Source: Methanobacteriaceae archaeon (GTDB lineage Archaea; Methanobacteriota; Methanobacteria; Methanobacteriales; Methanobacteriaceae). From it: 64,000 nt of DNA. The stretch lies in NCBI GenBank assembly GCA_030656015.1, contig JAUSNX010000004.1, positions 124,001 to 188,000 on the forward strand, given 5' to 3'. The notes beneath the pieces are model-generated. The model was not told the DNA's origin, ran no database searches, and worked only from the letters and a program-made list of their open reading frames with translations. This document shows positions 22,362 to 32,087 of this stretch, piece by piece. How positions within the stretch are numbered: position 1 is the first letter of the stretch; each line of letters begins with the position of its first letter. The position numbers and the translations under genes were made by a program.

Positions 22362-23855
22362 TTATTCTAAAGCTTCTCTTTCCTTTTTATCTGCTAAAAG
22401 TCTATTTACTCCACTTATATAAGCTTCTACACTGGCCATGATAATATCTGGGTGAGTACTTCGAGCACTTATAAGTTTATCTTCGTGTCTTAGCTTTACC
22501 ACAACATCAATAAGTGCATCAGTACCTCCCGTGATAGCATCTACGTGATATTCTTCCAGTTCAATGTCAGCAAAATCAGAGATACTTTTCTTTATAGCCA
22601 CTATTGCTGCATCCACAGGACCCAATCCCACTCCAGCCTCTAAAATATCTTTATCATTAATTTTAAGCTTAACTGAAGCGGTAGGGATTACTTTATTACC
22701 TGAGACAATGGTAACTTCTTCTAAATCAACCACTTTTTCCTGGACAATACCCATTACATCCTCAGTTATGGCCTGTAAATCGACATCAGTGACACATTTA
22801 CCCATATCTCCTAAAGATTTAACCCGATTGAATATTTGCATTAATTGATCATGGTTTACCTTTAATCCTAGCTCATCCACACGTTTTTGTAGAAGTTTGG
22901 TGCCGATGTGTTTCCCCATGACAAATCTACGCTGATGGCCTACCAGTTCTGGAGTAATAGGTTCATAAGTTTCTGCTTTCTTAATTACTCCATCCGCATG
23001 TATTCCCGATTCATGAGCAAATGCATTTTCCCCTACAATGGCCTTATTAGGCTGCAGATAAACACCAGTGAGACGGGCAACCATCCGAGAGGTTTCATAT
23101 AGCATCTGAATGTTTATATCCGTTTTCACATCATATAATGAATATAGAGCCACAGCTATCTCTTCCAGGGAAGCATTACCTGCTCGCTCACCTATACCAT
23201 TAATTGTAGCATGAACTTCAGTTGCACCGGCCCTGAGGGCAGATAATGAATTGGCTACGGCCAATCCAAAGTCATTGTGGCAGTGGACACTTAAAGGTGC
23301 CCCGATTTTGCTTAACTGGCCATAAAATTCCATTGATTTTTCAGGAGTGAGCATTCCCACCGTGTCACAAGCACAGATTCGCTTTGCACCTGTTTTAATT
23401 CCTTCTTCAAAGATTTTAGTTAAAAATTCCATGTCACTTCTAGTGGAATCCTCTGCAGAAAGTTCTACCAGAAGCCCGTGATCCACCGCATATTGGGTAG
23501 ATTCTATGGCCTGCTCCAGGACTTCTTCTCGAGTTTTCCTGAGTTTATGTTCGATATGGAGATCAGAAGTAGGAACTACCAAATGCACACTATCCACATC
23601 ACATTCCAGGGCAGCATCAATGTCCACTTTTACAGCACGGGCAAAACTGCAGATTTCTGCGGAAAGACCCTCACTGGTAATTTTTTTTATTCCTAATTTT
23701 TCACCAGGAGAAGTTATAGCCGAACCGGCCTCAATAATGTTAACTCCCATTGAATCCAACTTTAAAGCTATTCTTAGTTTTTCATCAGGAGTTAATGAAA
23801 CCCCAGGAGTCTGTTCCCCATCCCTAAGTGTTGTATCTAGTACATTGACCTTCAA
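22362..23855 (-). CDS. cimA: (R)-citramalate synthase / 2-isopropylmalate synthase family
   Basis: A 497-residue enzyme condensing acetyl-CoA with a 2-oxoacid. N-terminal [15 protein letters not shown] and metal-ligand segment [20 protein letters not shown] define the HMGL-like TIM barrel; residues about 380-497 form the LeuA allosteric dimer domain. Methanogens have three such paralogues (LeuA, CimA, AksA). Gene context and length (near 490) favour citramalate synthase, which makes 2-oxobutyrate for isoleucine from pyruvate, but LeuA is not excluded. It starts at TTG with a strong SD AAGGGGAT. Monocistronic. Confidence 0.8.
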   Translation of the reverse strand: MKVNVLDTTLRDGEQTPGVSLTPDEKLRIALKLDSMGVNIIEAGSAITSPGEKLGIKKITSEGLSAEICSFARAVKVDIDAALECDVDSVHLVVPTSDLHIEHKLRKTREEVLEQAIESTQYAVDHGLLVELSAEDSTRSDMEFLTKIFEEGIKTGAKRICACDTVGMLTPEKSMEFYGQLSKIGAPLSVHCHNDFGLAVANSLSALRAGATEVHATINGIGERAGNASLEEIAVALYSLYDVKTDINIQMLYETSRMVARLTGVYLQPNKAIVGENAFAHESGIHADGVIKKAETYEPITPELVGHQRRFVMGKHIGTKLLQKRVDELGLKVNHDQLMQIFNRVKSLGDMGKCVTDVDLQAITEDVMGIVQEKVVDLEEVTIVSGNKVIPTASVKLKINDKDILEAGVGLGPVDAAIVAIKKSISDFADIELEEYHVDAITGGTDALIDVVVKLRHEDKLISARSTHPDIIMASVEAYISGVNRLLADKKEREALE

Positions 23856-24115
23856 TTATATCCCCTTCTTAATTTAGTAATATTGAATCTGTTTTAAGTA
23901 TAATCAAGATATTTTAATGATTTAATAATTATTTAATCCATTTAAATTGATATCATTTTAATATGTGCATTCAATCCTATTATATTTTACAATATTAAAT
24001 GGATTGACAATAATGAGATTATAATAGATATTTAATAATAGAATTTTATTATACCTTGATTCTTGCCATAATTCCAAAATATAATTGAATTACAAAAGAT
24101 GTTGATAAAAATATT

Positions 24116-25144
24116 TTATCCTGCTCTTCCCAGAACAGAAATCACACGAGTCAGGCTTTTGTGCATCCTAATTTCATGCCTTTCCAATATTTTAAACTCC
24201 GTGCCTTGAATTAGGTCATTAACACTCACATAGTGTGGACTGGCCAGACATATCAGGCCATTTTCCAGCAAATTTTTACTGATTGATTTTAAAAAGTCCC
24301 TGAAAATGGTACTGCTCTCTTCACCGGCAGTTGAAGCAGAAATACCATAGGGAGGATCAGTTACTACAGCATTAACTTTTTCTTCCAGATCCAATTTTCG
24401 AGCATCTGCTTGAAAAATGTGGAAATCCTTGGCCCCACAATATTCAAGGTTTTTGGCAGTTCCTCTCACCATTTTTTCATCAATATCCGTGCCTAATATA
24501 CGAGTTCCTATAATTCCGGCCTCAATGAGGATTCCCCCAGTCCCACAAAAGGGATCTAGTAATAAATCTCCGGTTTTTGCCCGGGATAAATTAATCATAC
24601 ACCTAGCCAGCTTAGGACTCATGGATCCCGGGTAAAAAAAAGGCCTTTTATGGGGTTTAAGATTAAAGAAGTGTTTTTTATCTATTTTTGTTTCCCTTTT
24701 TCCAATTAAAACACGTGACCCGACAACCAGTACTCTAATAAATGTTTGGGGTTTTTCCAATTTTACCTTAATTTCTTCGCCAGCCTGGGCTTTTATTAAA
24801 GCTCCGAATTTTTTTTCCATTATTTGAGAATCATTTTCCGGAGATTCTATCTTTTTAACCCGTAAAGCAAAGTTTTCATTGATGATTTCTTTCCAATCAA
24901 TTGATAAAATATCATTTTCCAAGTTATCTATAGCTGTATCTTTAATTAAGCTACAAATTTCATGACCATATGCAATTCTTTTGGCGATAATATCCGCAGC
25001 ATCCCCATTATCCGTTTTAAGCTTTACAACTCCCATTTCGACTTCTTTTAAATCATAGTCAATATTTTCAGCATCTAAAATAGCCCTGAGCTCGGCTAAA
25101 GGCAATGTTTCATGTTCTCGTGATAAAATTAGAAAAATTTCCAT
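24116..25144 (-). CDS. tRNA (guanine(10)-N2)-dimethyltransferase
   Basis: A 342-residue archaeal Trm-G10 enzyme that makes m2,2G at tRNA position 10. An N-terminal ferredoxin-like/THUMP region (1-165) precedes the methyltransferase domain with LLDPFCGTGGILIEAG (motif I, about 198-213) and TDPPYGIS (motif IV, about 264-271). The PGSMSPKLARCMINLS segment is typical. Its start overlaps the end of the upstream geranylgeranyl reductase gene by 16 bases, with SD AGGAGTGTG inside that gene, so the two are translationally coupled. Confidence 0.9.
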   Translation of the reverse strand: MEIFLILSREHETLPLAELRAILDAENIDYDLKEVEMGVVKLKTDNGDAADIIAKRIAYGHEICSLIKDTAIDNLENDILSIDWKEIINENFALRVKKIESPENDSQIMEKKFGALIKAQAGEEIKVKLEKPQTFIRVLVVGSRVLIGKRETKIDKKHFFNLKPHKRPFFYPGSMSPKLARCMINLSRAKTGDLLLDPFCGTGGILIEAGIIGTRILGTDIDEKMVRGTAKNLEYCGAKDFHIFQADARKLDLEEKVNAVVTDPPYGISASTAGEESSTIFRDFLKSISKNLLENGLICLASPHYVSVNDLIQGTEFKILERHEIRMHKSLTRVISVLGRAG

Positions 25145-26310
25145 ATTTGGGACACACTCCTGTATAAAACCTTAGGTAGCACAGAAAAGATCAATCCCCT
25201 CTTTAAAAGTTCTTTCACCAGAGGCGACTGTGAGTCCATGTCCCCATATGTTGAAATAATATCTTCTGCGCCCTTTTCTTTTAGTTTAATAAACATTTCA
25301 TCCAGATCTTTGTCACTCAGTAATTCAAAAGTTTTTTGGACCATTAGCTGAGTTTTAAGCTCTTTTTCAAATTCTTTCCGGTATTGAATTTCATATTCTT
25401 TTAAAATGGAAGTTTTATCCTCATCCAAAGCTTTAGTAACCACATCTGCCGCAATTTTAGCACATGCAAATCCAATAAGCAATCCACCACCAGTAGTTGG
25501 TTTTACCTGAGATGCAGCATCACCTAAAAGAATAGCTTTTTTATTTACCAGAGTTTTTTTAGAATCAAAGACTGGTATCTCACCATGATACTTCTTTAAA
25601 ATTTTTATATCATTTAAATAATTTTGAGATTGCATAAATTTTGATAAAATCTGTTTTAAAGACGGATAATCGTGATCACCAAATAATCCAATTCTGGTCT
25701 GATTTTTAGATAAAGGAATGGACCAAATAAAACCAGGTGACAGAGCAGAATTCACATGAAGATTAACAAAATCAGTTTCCAGTGGTTTTGAAGTTTCAAC
25801 CAGATATTGTGAAGCTTTAACAGTATTAGATCTTTTATTAAAAGAATTGGAAATTGAAGATGAATGACCGTCAGCACCAACAATAACCCTTGCAGATATC
25901 TCTTTTTGACCCTGGTTAGCCAGTTTAACAGTTCCCATTTCAGAATTAACAGACTTTACATTATGCTTTAATAAAATTTCAGCGCCCTCAACAGCAGCTA
26001 TTTCTGCCAAATACTTGTCATATCCAATCCTATCTAAAACATATGCCTGAGTATCTTTTTTAGACACTTTCATAATGTGATTTGAAGGCGAGTGAAGATA
26101 AGCACCATTAACCTCATTTAAAATAAATTCTTCAGGAAGGTTATTTAAATTTTTTATTTTTTTCCCTAAAAGACCAGCACACTGTAAAGGTAAACCAACC
26201 TCTTTCTTCTTTTCAAGAATACCTACTTTATAACCTTTTTCAGCCATGTATCTGGCAAAAGTAGATCCTGCCGGACCTGCCCCAACTACTAAAATATCAT
26301 AATCACTCAT
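25129..26310 (-). CDS. Geranylgeranyl reductase family protein
   Basis: A 393-residue FAD-dependent reductase that saturates geranylgeranyl chains of archaeal lipids. FAD motif GAGPAGSTFARYMAEKG near residues 8-24, LPLQCAGLLGKK near 40-50 with the family cysteine, SPGFIWSIPL (substrate-side motif) near 200, and GDAASQVKPTTGGGLLIG near 269-286. The C-terminal domain is helical. It is the first gene of a pair with the tRNA methyltransferase. Only a weak SD precedes the ATG. Related family members act on menaquinone or chlorophyll, but in this organism membrane lipid is the expected substrate. Confidence 0.85.
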   Translation of the reverse strand: MSDYDILVVGAGPAGSTFARYMAEKGYKVGILEKKKEVGLPLQCAGLLGKKIKNLNNLPEEFILNEVNGAYLHSPSNHIMKVSKKDTQAYVLDRIGYDKYLAEIAAVEGAEILLKHNVKSVNSEMGTVKLANQGQKEISARVIVGADGHSSSISNSFNKRSNTVKASQYLVETSKPLETDFVNLHVNSALSPGFIWSIPLSKNQTRIGLFGDHDYPSLKQILSKFMQSQNYLNDIKILKKYHGEIPVFDSKKTLVNKKAILLGDAASQVKPTTGGGLLIGFACAKIAADVVTKALDEDKTSILKEYEIQYRKEFEKELKTQLMVQKTFELLSDKDLDEMFIKLKEKGAEDIISTYGDMDSQSPLVKELLKRGLIFSVLPKVLYRSVSQIWKFF

Positions 26311-26674
26311 TTTATCTTTTCCAGATATTATTTAAATAACAATTAAAAAATCCATTGAAATTATAAACTATAAAATTATATTGTAACTATTTATATTGTG
26401 AACTATTAGATGGAATCTCTTTAATTAACAATTTGTTTATTGGATAAATATTCAAGTCTTATATTTAAAATATGAAGAATAGAATCTATGTTTAAACTCA
26501 ATGCAATCTCTAAATAAAAATTTTAGTATTAGTATTAGTATGAAACTATAGATAAATAAAATATATGCTAATTACAATGAAAACCTTTTTTACTAATTTA
26601 AATTTTATAATTTAATTTTTTGAATTAATGAATAAAAATTTTAATCTATTCATATAAAAATAGAATTATAGTAT
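26311..26674. other. Intergenic spacer, no gene seen
   Basis: 364 bases of AT-rich sequence. The only pattern I see is a short TAGTAT-type repeat near 26524-26541. It holds the promoter of the geranylgeranyl reductase unit and the 3' side of the PH-domain gene. Confidence 0.6.
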
Positions 26675-27415
26675 TCATCTTCTTTTAAATCTTTCAGAAT
26701 GTCTTTCCATAACGTGTTTTTCCTTTTTAGGTGAAATATCATCTTTTTTTTGTTCAGGTTTTATTTCAGGCTTATCTGAACTTTTTTCAGTTTCCCAAAA
26801 TTCTGGGTCACTAAAGGATAGTTTTTTCTTAAAACTTTTTTCAGAATTATAGTAATTCTTACGGCTGTTTTTCGATCTGAAAGACTTCCAATCACCCTCC
26901 ATAATCTGATTTATCTTGTCTTCAACAATTTCTGGGTGAGGCACATTAGTCAGAACTACATGGGTGTTCTCATGACCACTAAATACTTCAATATCACCTG
27001 AAGAAAGCATTCTCTCCAGAAAACTTTGGTAAATACTAATATCCTCGATTTTATCGTAATAAACATAGGCCCTTTTTTTACTGAATATTCCTCGTTTAGT
27101 GATAATTCTTAGAGTGGTAAGTTGATATTCCGTATATTTCCAGGACACAATGTCCATAATGGCCCATAAAATGAGTAAGAACATTAAACCAAACAGCATT
27201 ATGACTGTAGTTTCAACTAAAGGTACCTTAACCGTGTTAATTATTTCATTTTGGATAATTACTGCTAAATTTACAATTGGCCGAAAGAAGTATATTAAAA
27301 TCAGAAAAAAGATTATTTTAATAATAGCAGATTTACTATGTAAAAATATCCGGGGTCTGCATCTTGAAAGAACTCTCTCCCCGGCGTGATAAGATTTTCT
27401 ACTTCTACCAAACAT
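26675..27415 (-). CDS. Membrane protein with bacterial-type PH domain
   Basis: A 246-residue protein. Two membrane segments, about 30-52 (IIKIIFFLILIYFFRPIVNL) and 66-88 (ETTVIMLFGLMFLLILWAIM), are followed by a YdbT-type PH (bPH2/DUF304) domain with YQLTTLRIITKRGIFSKKRA and SFLERMLSSGDIEV. The last 80 residues are highly charged Lys/Glu/Ser. The same topology is common in archaeal and bacterial membrane proteins of unknown role. SD AAGTGATAC supports the ATG. Monocistronic, divergent from UPF0280. Confidence 0.8.
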   Translation of the reverse strand: MFGRSRKSYHAGERVLSRCRPRIFLHSKSAIIKIIFFLILIYFFRPIVNLAVIIQNEIINTVKVPLVETTVIMLFGLMFLLILWAIMDIVSWKYTEYQLTTLRIITKRGIFSKKRAYVYYDKIEDISIYQSFLERMLSSGDIEVFSGHENTHVVLTNVPHPEIVEDKINQIMEGDWKSFRSKNSRKNYYNSEKSFKKKLSFSDPEFWETEKSSDKPEIKPEQKKDDISPKKEKHVMERHSERFKRR

Positions 27416-27760
27416 TGTATCACTTTAATTATGAAAAATATATTTAATTAACTTTTCCAGATTTATAATATTAAAAACTTGAATTTTAAAAACTCATAAT
27501 TATCTTTAAATAAATTTATTTTTATATGATTTATATCTTTATAAACCTTATTATCTCCCTAATATTAAAATAGAGTTTTTACTAAAACATTTTAATGTAA
27601 TAACTGGATATTAATATTCAAATAAGAAAATATTAATAAAATATTATTGAATATTCAAATGAAGGTTAAGTTAGAACTAGTAAAAAATTAATAAAAATTA
27701 TAAATAAAAAATCAAGAATTGTTTTAAAAAAGTTTTTAAGCAATTATTAAAGTGAAGTAT
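27416..27760. other. Divergent intergenic region
   Basis: About 345 AT-rich bases between the divergent PH-domain and UPF0280 genes; it must hold both promoters. Beyond TATA-like stretches I see no repeat, RNA or small frame. Confidence 0.6.
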
Positions 27761-28486
27761 ATGTTCAAAGAAAAAATAAACATTCAGGAAACCCAGATAA
27801 ACCTGGTGACTGACTTAACTAATCACCAGCTTTCTGGATTTATTTTAAAACAAAGAATGGAAATTATAAACTTCTCTCGCAGAAATCCTGAATTTTTGAC
27901 ATCACTCGAACCACTAATAATTAATGATGGGCCTTTAGTTGTGAAATTAATGGCTCGTGCTGGTAGAAAAGCAGAAGTAGGGCCTATGGCTGCAGTGGCC
28001 GGGACCATTTCCCAGCTTTCACTTTCTTTTTTATTAGAAAAAGGATCAAATTATAGTATTATCGATAATGGGGGAGATATTGCCCTTAAAGTAAATAAAG
28101 ATATTAATACTGGCCTTTATGCTGGAACATCATCACTTTCAGGAGGTATTGGATTTAAAATCAAGGCAAATAAAACGCCACTAGGCATATGCACTTCTTC
28201 AGGAACCGTGGGCCATTCCCTCAGTTTTGGAAGGTCCGATTCAGTGACAGTATTTGCTTCCGAGGCCAGTACTGCAGATGCTCTGGCCACATCAATTGCC
28301 AATGCTGCCCAAGGAATCAATGATCATGATGCAGTTCAAAATTGCCTGGATAGGGCTGATGATTTTAAAGAGCAATTCAAAGGCGTAATGGTCGTTGTGG
28401 GAGAAAATGCAGGGACTATAGGTAAAATACCACAAATAGTAAAAACTGATAAAAAAGCCGTTTTAGGTGATTTATTTGAAATTTAA
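27761..28486 (+). CDS. UPF0280 family protein
   Basis: A conserved archaeal UPF0280 protein, related in fold to ApbE flavin transferase-like proteins. Recognised by [30 protein letters not shown] and [16 protein letters not shown]. The function is not established. The longer frame starts at a GTG (27752), but AAGTGA followed by an ATG at 27761 is a better start; it gives 241 residues. A 98-bp spacer separates it from the ferredoxin-domain gene on the same strand, a pairing that may reflect shared redox chemistry (inference). Confidence 0.85.
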   Translation: MFKEKINIQETQINLVTDLTNHQLSGFILKQRMEIINFSRRNPEFLTSLEPLIINDGPLVVKLMARAGRKAEVGPMAAVAGTISQLSLSFLLEKGSNYSIIDNGGDIALKVNKDINTGLYAGTSSLSGGIGFKIKANKTPLGICTSSGTVGHSLSFGRSDSVTVFASEASTADALATSIANAAQGINDHDAVQNCLDRADDFKEQFKGVMVVVGENAGTIGKIPQIVKTDKKAVLGDLFEI

Positions 28487-28584
28487 TCTTAAATTATTTT
28501 AAATATAAAAATCATATTAGATTATATCGGTTTATATATTAACTAAAAATTTAAGTTGATAATAAATTCAAATGCAGGGATACT

Positions 28585-29403
28585 ATGAAAAGGGACATTA
28601 TCAAAATTAATGAAGAAAAATGTACTGGATGTGGCGACTGTATCACCGGATGTCCAGAAGGAGCATTACAAGTAATTGATGGTAAGGCCAGACTTATCAG
28701 CGACCTTTTCTGTGATGGTTTAGGGGCTTGTATTGGAACATGCCCTCAGGGAGCCATAGAAATCGAACAAAGAGAAGCCGAAACATATGATGAGTCTAAA
28801 ACCATGGAAAATATTATCACAGGCGGACCCAATGTTATAAAGGCCCATTTACAACACCTACAGGAACACGGCGAAGATAAATTTCTAAATGAAGCCCTTG
28901 AGTTTTTAAAGGAAAGAAATATTGGTATCCCAGATTATGAAGAAAAACCCTTGGCCTGTGGCTGTCCCGGATCCATAACACAAGAAATTTGTTCAAGTAG
29001 TTCTGGAAATGATAAAAGTGAATCAACTATTCTAAGTGCTGAGCTACGAAATTGGCCCATACAAATGCAACTTTTACATCCTCATGCACCTTATTTAAAG
29101 AATGCGGATTTATTAATTGCTGCAGATTGTGCACCATTTGCTTATCCTAATTTTCACCAGAGATTCTTAAAGGAAAAAGTTCTGATTATTTTCTGTCCTA
29201 AACTGGATAAAACCATAGATCAATACATAGATAAATTAGCAACAATCTTTGAAACCCAGGATATAAAATCCATATCTATTGTACACATGGAAGTTCCATG
29301 CTGTTCAGGAATTGAAATAATTGTCAAAAGGGCCTTAGAAAAAGCTAAAAAGAATATAATCATCAAAGATTATACTATTTCCATAAATGGTGAAATAATA
29401 TAA
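28585..29403 (+). CDS. 4Fe-4S ferredoxin-domain protein
   Basis: A 272-residue protein. Residues 1-65 are a two-cluster ferredoxin domain with CTGCGDCITGCPEG and CDGLGACIGTCPQG. The remaining 200 residues carry further cysteines (ACGCPGS, ADCAPFA, FCPKLD, PCCSGIE) that could bind another cluster. Known as a conserved methanogen iron-sulfur protein of unknown role. It may accept electrons for the UPF0280 partner upstream (inference). SD AGGGATACT precedes the ATG; T7 follows the stop at 29410-29416. Confidence 0.82.
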   Translation: MKRDIIKINEEKCTGCGDCITGCPEGALQVIDGKARLISDLFCDGLGACIGTCPQGAIEIEQREAETYDESKTMENIITGGPNVIKAHLQHLQEHGEDKFLNEALEFLKERNIGIPDYEEKPLACGCPGSITQEICSSSSGNDKSESTILSAELRNWPIQMQLLHPHAPYLKNADLLIAADCAPFAYPNFHQRFLKEKVLIIFCPKLDKTIDQYIDKLATIFETQDIKSISIVHMEVPCCSGIEIIVKRALEKAKKNIIIKDYTISINGEII

Positions 29404-29409
29404 AAATTA

Positions 29410-29416
29410 TTTTTTT
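29410..29416 (+). terminator. Oligo-T terminator after the ferredoxin-domain gene
   Basis: T7 begins seven bases after the stop codon. Confidence 0.45.
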
Positions 29417-29463
29417 AATCAACTGAATTATATCAAAAATAGAATTTTAAAAATAATTAAAGA

Positions 29464-29525
29464 TTAGCCTCAGATCGCCCATCATTCATCACAGTTCAGA
29501 GCTCATAGGGTTCATCACTGGCTAA
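29464..29525 (-). ncRNA. C/D box guide sRNA
   Basis: Read on the minus strand, a 62-base element has all parts of an archaeal C/D sRNA. A six-base terminal stem (TTAGCC with GGCTAA) encloses C box GTGATGA (29512-29518), D' box CTGA (29496-29499), C' box GTGATGA (29486-29492) and D box CTGA (29470-29473). Both guide spacers are exactly 12 bases: ACCCTATGAGCT before D' and ATGATGGGCGAT before D. By the D+5 rule the second guide would methylate the fifth base of AUCGCCCAUCAU. Targets were not identified. It lies 76 bases downstream of pan on the same strand, so it may be processed from the pan transcript or have its own promoter. The stretch is clearly richer in G+C than the surrounding spacer. 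Confidence 0.85.
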
Positions 29526-29601
29526 AAATTATTTTCATTAATATTTCATTAATCAATTGATAAATTAAATGTCATAATAAAAAAATAGATTATTGGTTAA
29601 A

Positions 29602-30834
29602 TTAACCAAACATTATTCCCGCTTCTTTATTATAACCTTCTTCGTTTTCCACACCAATAATTTTATCAACCGCATCCATAAAATCATTCATGGTTACTTC
29701 ATCTCGTTCTTCTCTTATGGCAAACATACCGGCTTCAGTACAAATTGCCTTAAGATCCGCACCAGAAGTACCATCAGTTAGATTGGATAAAAGTTCTACA
29801 TCAACTTCTTCAGCTAAAGCCATTGGTTTAGTGTGGATTTTTAAAATTGCACGACGAGCGTCTTCATTTGGTATGGGGACCTCTATAAATCTGTCAAAAC
29901 GACCAGGACGTAGTAGTGCAGGGTCCAAAATATCTGGACGGTTGGTTGCAGCAATTATTCCCACGTTTCCACGGTCTTCAAACCCATCAAGTTCTGCTAG
30001 GAGTTGCATGAGAGTTCTTTGAACTTCTCTGTCCCCACTGGTTGAACTTTTAAGTCTTTTGGCAGCCACAGCATCAATTTCGTCAATAAATATTATACTT
30101 GGAGATTTTTCTTTGGCCAGTTCAAATACTCCCCTTACCAGACGAGCACCTTCACCAATATATTTTCGAACGAATTCAGAGGCTACTATTTTTATAAAAG
30201 TAGCATTAGTCTCGTGAGCAACTGCTTTGGCCAGCAAAGTCTTTCCAGTGCCCGGAGGACCGTAAAACAGAACTCCTTTAGGAGGTTCGATTCCGATCTT
30301 CTTAAATAATTCTGGTTTTTTAAGGGGTAATTCCACAGTTTCCTTTACTTCAACAACTTGATCTTCTAAACCACCAATTTGTTCATAGGAAACATTAGGT
30401 TTCTCATCAACTTCCATACCAGTAACAACTGGATCTTTTTCAGATGGTAAAACATCTACAATGCTGAAAGTCTGTTGATTTAGTGCTACACGAGAGCCAG
30501 GTTCGAGTAATTTATCATCAAGGAATCTTGAGTAATTAATAACAAAGTGTGGGCCAGTACTACTTTTAACAGCAATTCTATGGTCGTCCAACACTTCAGT
30601 AATTGTGGCTATGACTAAAGGGGGTGATCTGAATCTTTCAACTTCTCCTCGAAGGGATTTCACTTCTCGGTCCAGTCGAATTTTTTCATTTTCGATTAAA
30701 ACCTTATCTTTTTCGAGTTTTCTGACTTTCCACATCAGATTTCTCTTTGTTTTCGTATTATCTTCTTTAAGTATTCTTATTTCTTTTTTAAGGTCTTCAA
30801 TCTTTTTTAGTGTGCTTTGAGAGGAATTTTCCAT
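29602..30834 (-). CDS. pan: Proteasome-activating nucleotidase (PAN)
   Basis: A 410-residue AAA ATPase that unfolds substrates for the 20S proteasome. N-terminal coiled coil (about 8-70), OB ring domain (about 72-135), Walker [11 protein letters not shown] at 191-200, Walker [10 protein letters not shown] near 250, and arginine-finger region [10 protein letters not shown]. The C-terminus is IMFG, so the HbYX gate-opening motif appears as Met-Phe-Gly with Phe in place of Tyr. SD AGGAGTG lies upstream of the ATG. It diverges from the aMBF1 gene across 105 bp, and a C/D box sRNA lies in its 3' region. Confidence 0.95.
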   Translation of the reverse strand: MENSSQSTLKKIEDLKKEIRILKEDNTKTKRNLMWKVRKLEKDKVLIENEKIRLDREVKSLRGEVERFRSPPLVIATITEVLDDHRIAVKSSTGPHFVINYSRFLDDKLLEPGSRVALNQQTFSIVDVLPSEKDPVVTGMEVDEKPNVSYEQIGGLEDQVVEVKETVELPLKKPELFKKIGIEPPKGVLFYGPPGTGKTLLAKAVAHETNATFIKIVASEFVRKYIGEGARLVRGVFELAKEKSPSIIFIDEIDAVAAKRLKSSTSGDREVQRTLMQLLAELDGFEDRGNVGIIAATNRPDILDPALLRPGRFDRFIEVPIPNEDARRAILKIHTKPMALAEEVDVELLSNLTDGTSGADLKAICTEAGMFAIREERDEVTMNDFMDAVDKIIGVENEEGYNKEAGIMFG

Positions 30835-30939
30835 GAGCTTAGAACACTCCTATATAAATTTTATTGATACTACATTTGTTTTAGTAATATTTAAATATTG
30901 AGGTAAGAATTAAATAAATATAAAAACAAAGGGATCTTT

Positions 30940-31428
30940 ATGAGATGCGAGATTTGCGGGAAAAAAATTATTGATGAACCAATTACTACAAAAATCGACG
31001 GATCTACCATGAAAGTTTGCAAAGACTGCTCTAAATTCGGTAAAATCCAGAGACCACCATCCAAACCAGCCCACGCTCGAGGGCCTCAAGGAACAGCACG
31101 AGGAAGAAGAATACCTCAAAGCCGCCCGAGAAGAAGAGAAACAACTTACGAGTTACTTGAAGATTATAATACCATTATAAGACAAGCCCGAGAAAAGAAA
31201 GGCTGGTCTCGTGAAGATTTAGGAAGAAAAATTAATGAAAAAGTATCCGTGGTTTCTAGACTAGAAACTGCCCATATGGCACCAGATACAAAACTAGCCC
31301 GGAAAATTGAGAAAATTCTCAAGATAGATCTTTTAGAAAAAATAGAAGATACTACTGGTGAGGAATTTAAAGCGAATTCCTTAAAAGGATCGACTATTGG
31401 AGATATAGCTCGAATTAAAAAGCACTAA
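30940..31428 (+). CDS. Archaeal multiprotein bridging factor 1 (aMBF1)
   Basis: A 162-residue TIGR00270-type protein. An N-terminal zinc ribbon (C3, C6, C27, C30), a basic linker with GTARGRRIPQSRPRRRE, then a Cro-type HTH (about 75-135: YNTIIRQAREKKGWSREDLG, VSRLETAHMAPD). Homologous to eukaryotic MBF1; in archaea it binds the small ribosomal subunit and TBP-related partners. SD AAGGGATC precedes the ATG. Its 3' end runs into a T8 tract. Confidence 0.92.
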   Translation: MRCEICGKKIIDEPITTKIDGSTMKVCKDCSKFGKIQRPPSKPAHARGPQGTARGRRIPQSRPRRRETTYELLEDYNTIIRQAREKKGWSREDLGRKINEKVSVVSRLETAHMAPDTKLARKIEKILKIDLLEKIEDTTGEEFKANSLKGSTIGDIARIKKH

Positions 31429-31453
31429 AAAAATCTTATTTTAAATATTTTTT
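31427..31453 (+). repeat. 27-base direct repeat, copy 1 (overlaps aMBF1 stop, T-run)
   Basis: Identical to 31580-31606: seven A, TCTTATTTTAAATA, six T. It overlaps the stop codon and contains the T8 run (31448-31455) that probably ends the aMBF1 transcript. Confidence 0.7.
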
Positions 31454-31579
31454 TTATTTTTTGTGAATTTATTAAAGATTTAATAATTATAAAATTTTAA
31501 ATTAATTAATTCCTTTTCTTTGAGCTTAATTCATATGTTTAAAAATTCTATAATTTTCTTAAAATAGAAATAAAAATAG

Positions 31580-31606
31580 AAAAAAATCTTATTTTAAATA
31601 TTTTTT
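31580..31606 (+). repeat. 27-base direct repeat, copy 2
   Basis: Perfect second copy, 153 bases after the first, in the spacer between the convergent aMBF1 and DUF356 genes. It may be a duplicated terminator. Confidence 0.7.
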
Positions 31607-31652
31607 AGTTAAAAAAATGAATTATTAATATAATGAATAGTATTAAAAATAA

Positions 31653-32018
31653 CTATTTCTTACCTTTATTCAATTTATGGGAATAATAACCTTTTAATAC
31701 AGGTGCACGACTGAATTCTGCTTTTAAAGTTTTAAATTCTGGATATTCATCACTTACAATAATAACGTGGGCCGGAGGATGAATTTTTTTGGCCTGCATT
31801 ATACTTTTAGTAGCGTTTTCTTGAACAGTGATAACAGCTGAAATAACAGCTTTCTTCCTTAATTTCTTCTTTAAAATGCTTTCAGCAAGATTATCTGCAA
31901 ATTCATTCTCAATCAATCTAGGTTTTCCATTAATTTTCAATCCAGCATGTCTTTCAATATCTGCAAGTGAGTTTAGAAGTTTTGCCTGACTATCGGCTCT
32001 TAAAAGAATTAATGACAT
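31653..32018 (-). CDS. DUF356 family protein
   Basis: A 121-residue conserved methanogen protein, start MSLILLRADSQAKLLNSLAD, with an HPPAHVIIVSDEYPEF strand-loop near residues 80-95. It is compact and without membrane segments or cysteines. Function unknown. SD GGAGA lies directly before the ATG. It is the last gene of a minus-strand series after the exported protein at 32088, 69 bp away. Confidence 0.75.
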   Translation of the reverse strand: MSLILLRADSQAKLLNSLADIERHAGLKINGKPRLIENEFADNLAESILKKKLRKKAVISAVITVQENATKSIMQAKKIHPPAHVIIVSDEYPEFKTLKAEFSRAPVLKGYYSHKLNKGKK

Positions 32019-32087
32019 TTTTTTCTCCGTATAAAATATGGAATAGTTAATAATTTAATTATTTAATATATTGAATTTGTTATTCTG

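Noticed and set aside
23506-23877. Plus-strand frame of 123 residues antisense to the citramalate synthase gene
   Set aside because: Ser/Thr-rich shadow of a strongly conserved gene; no SD.
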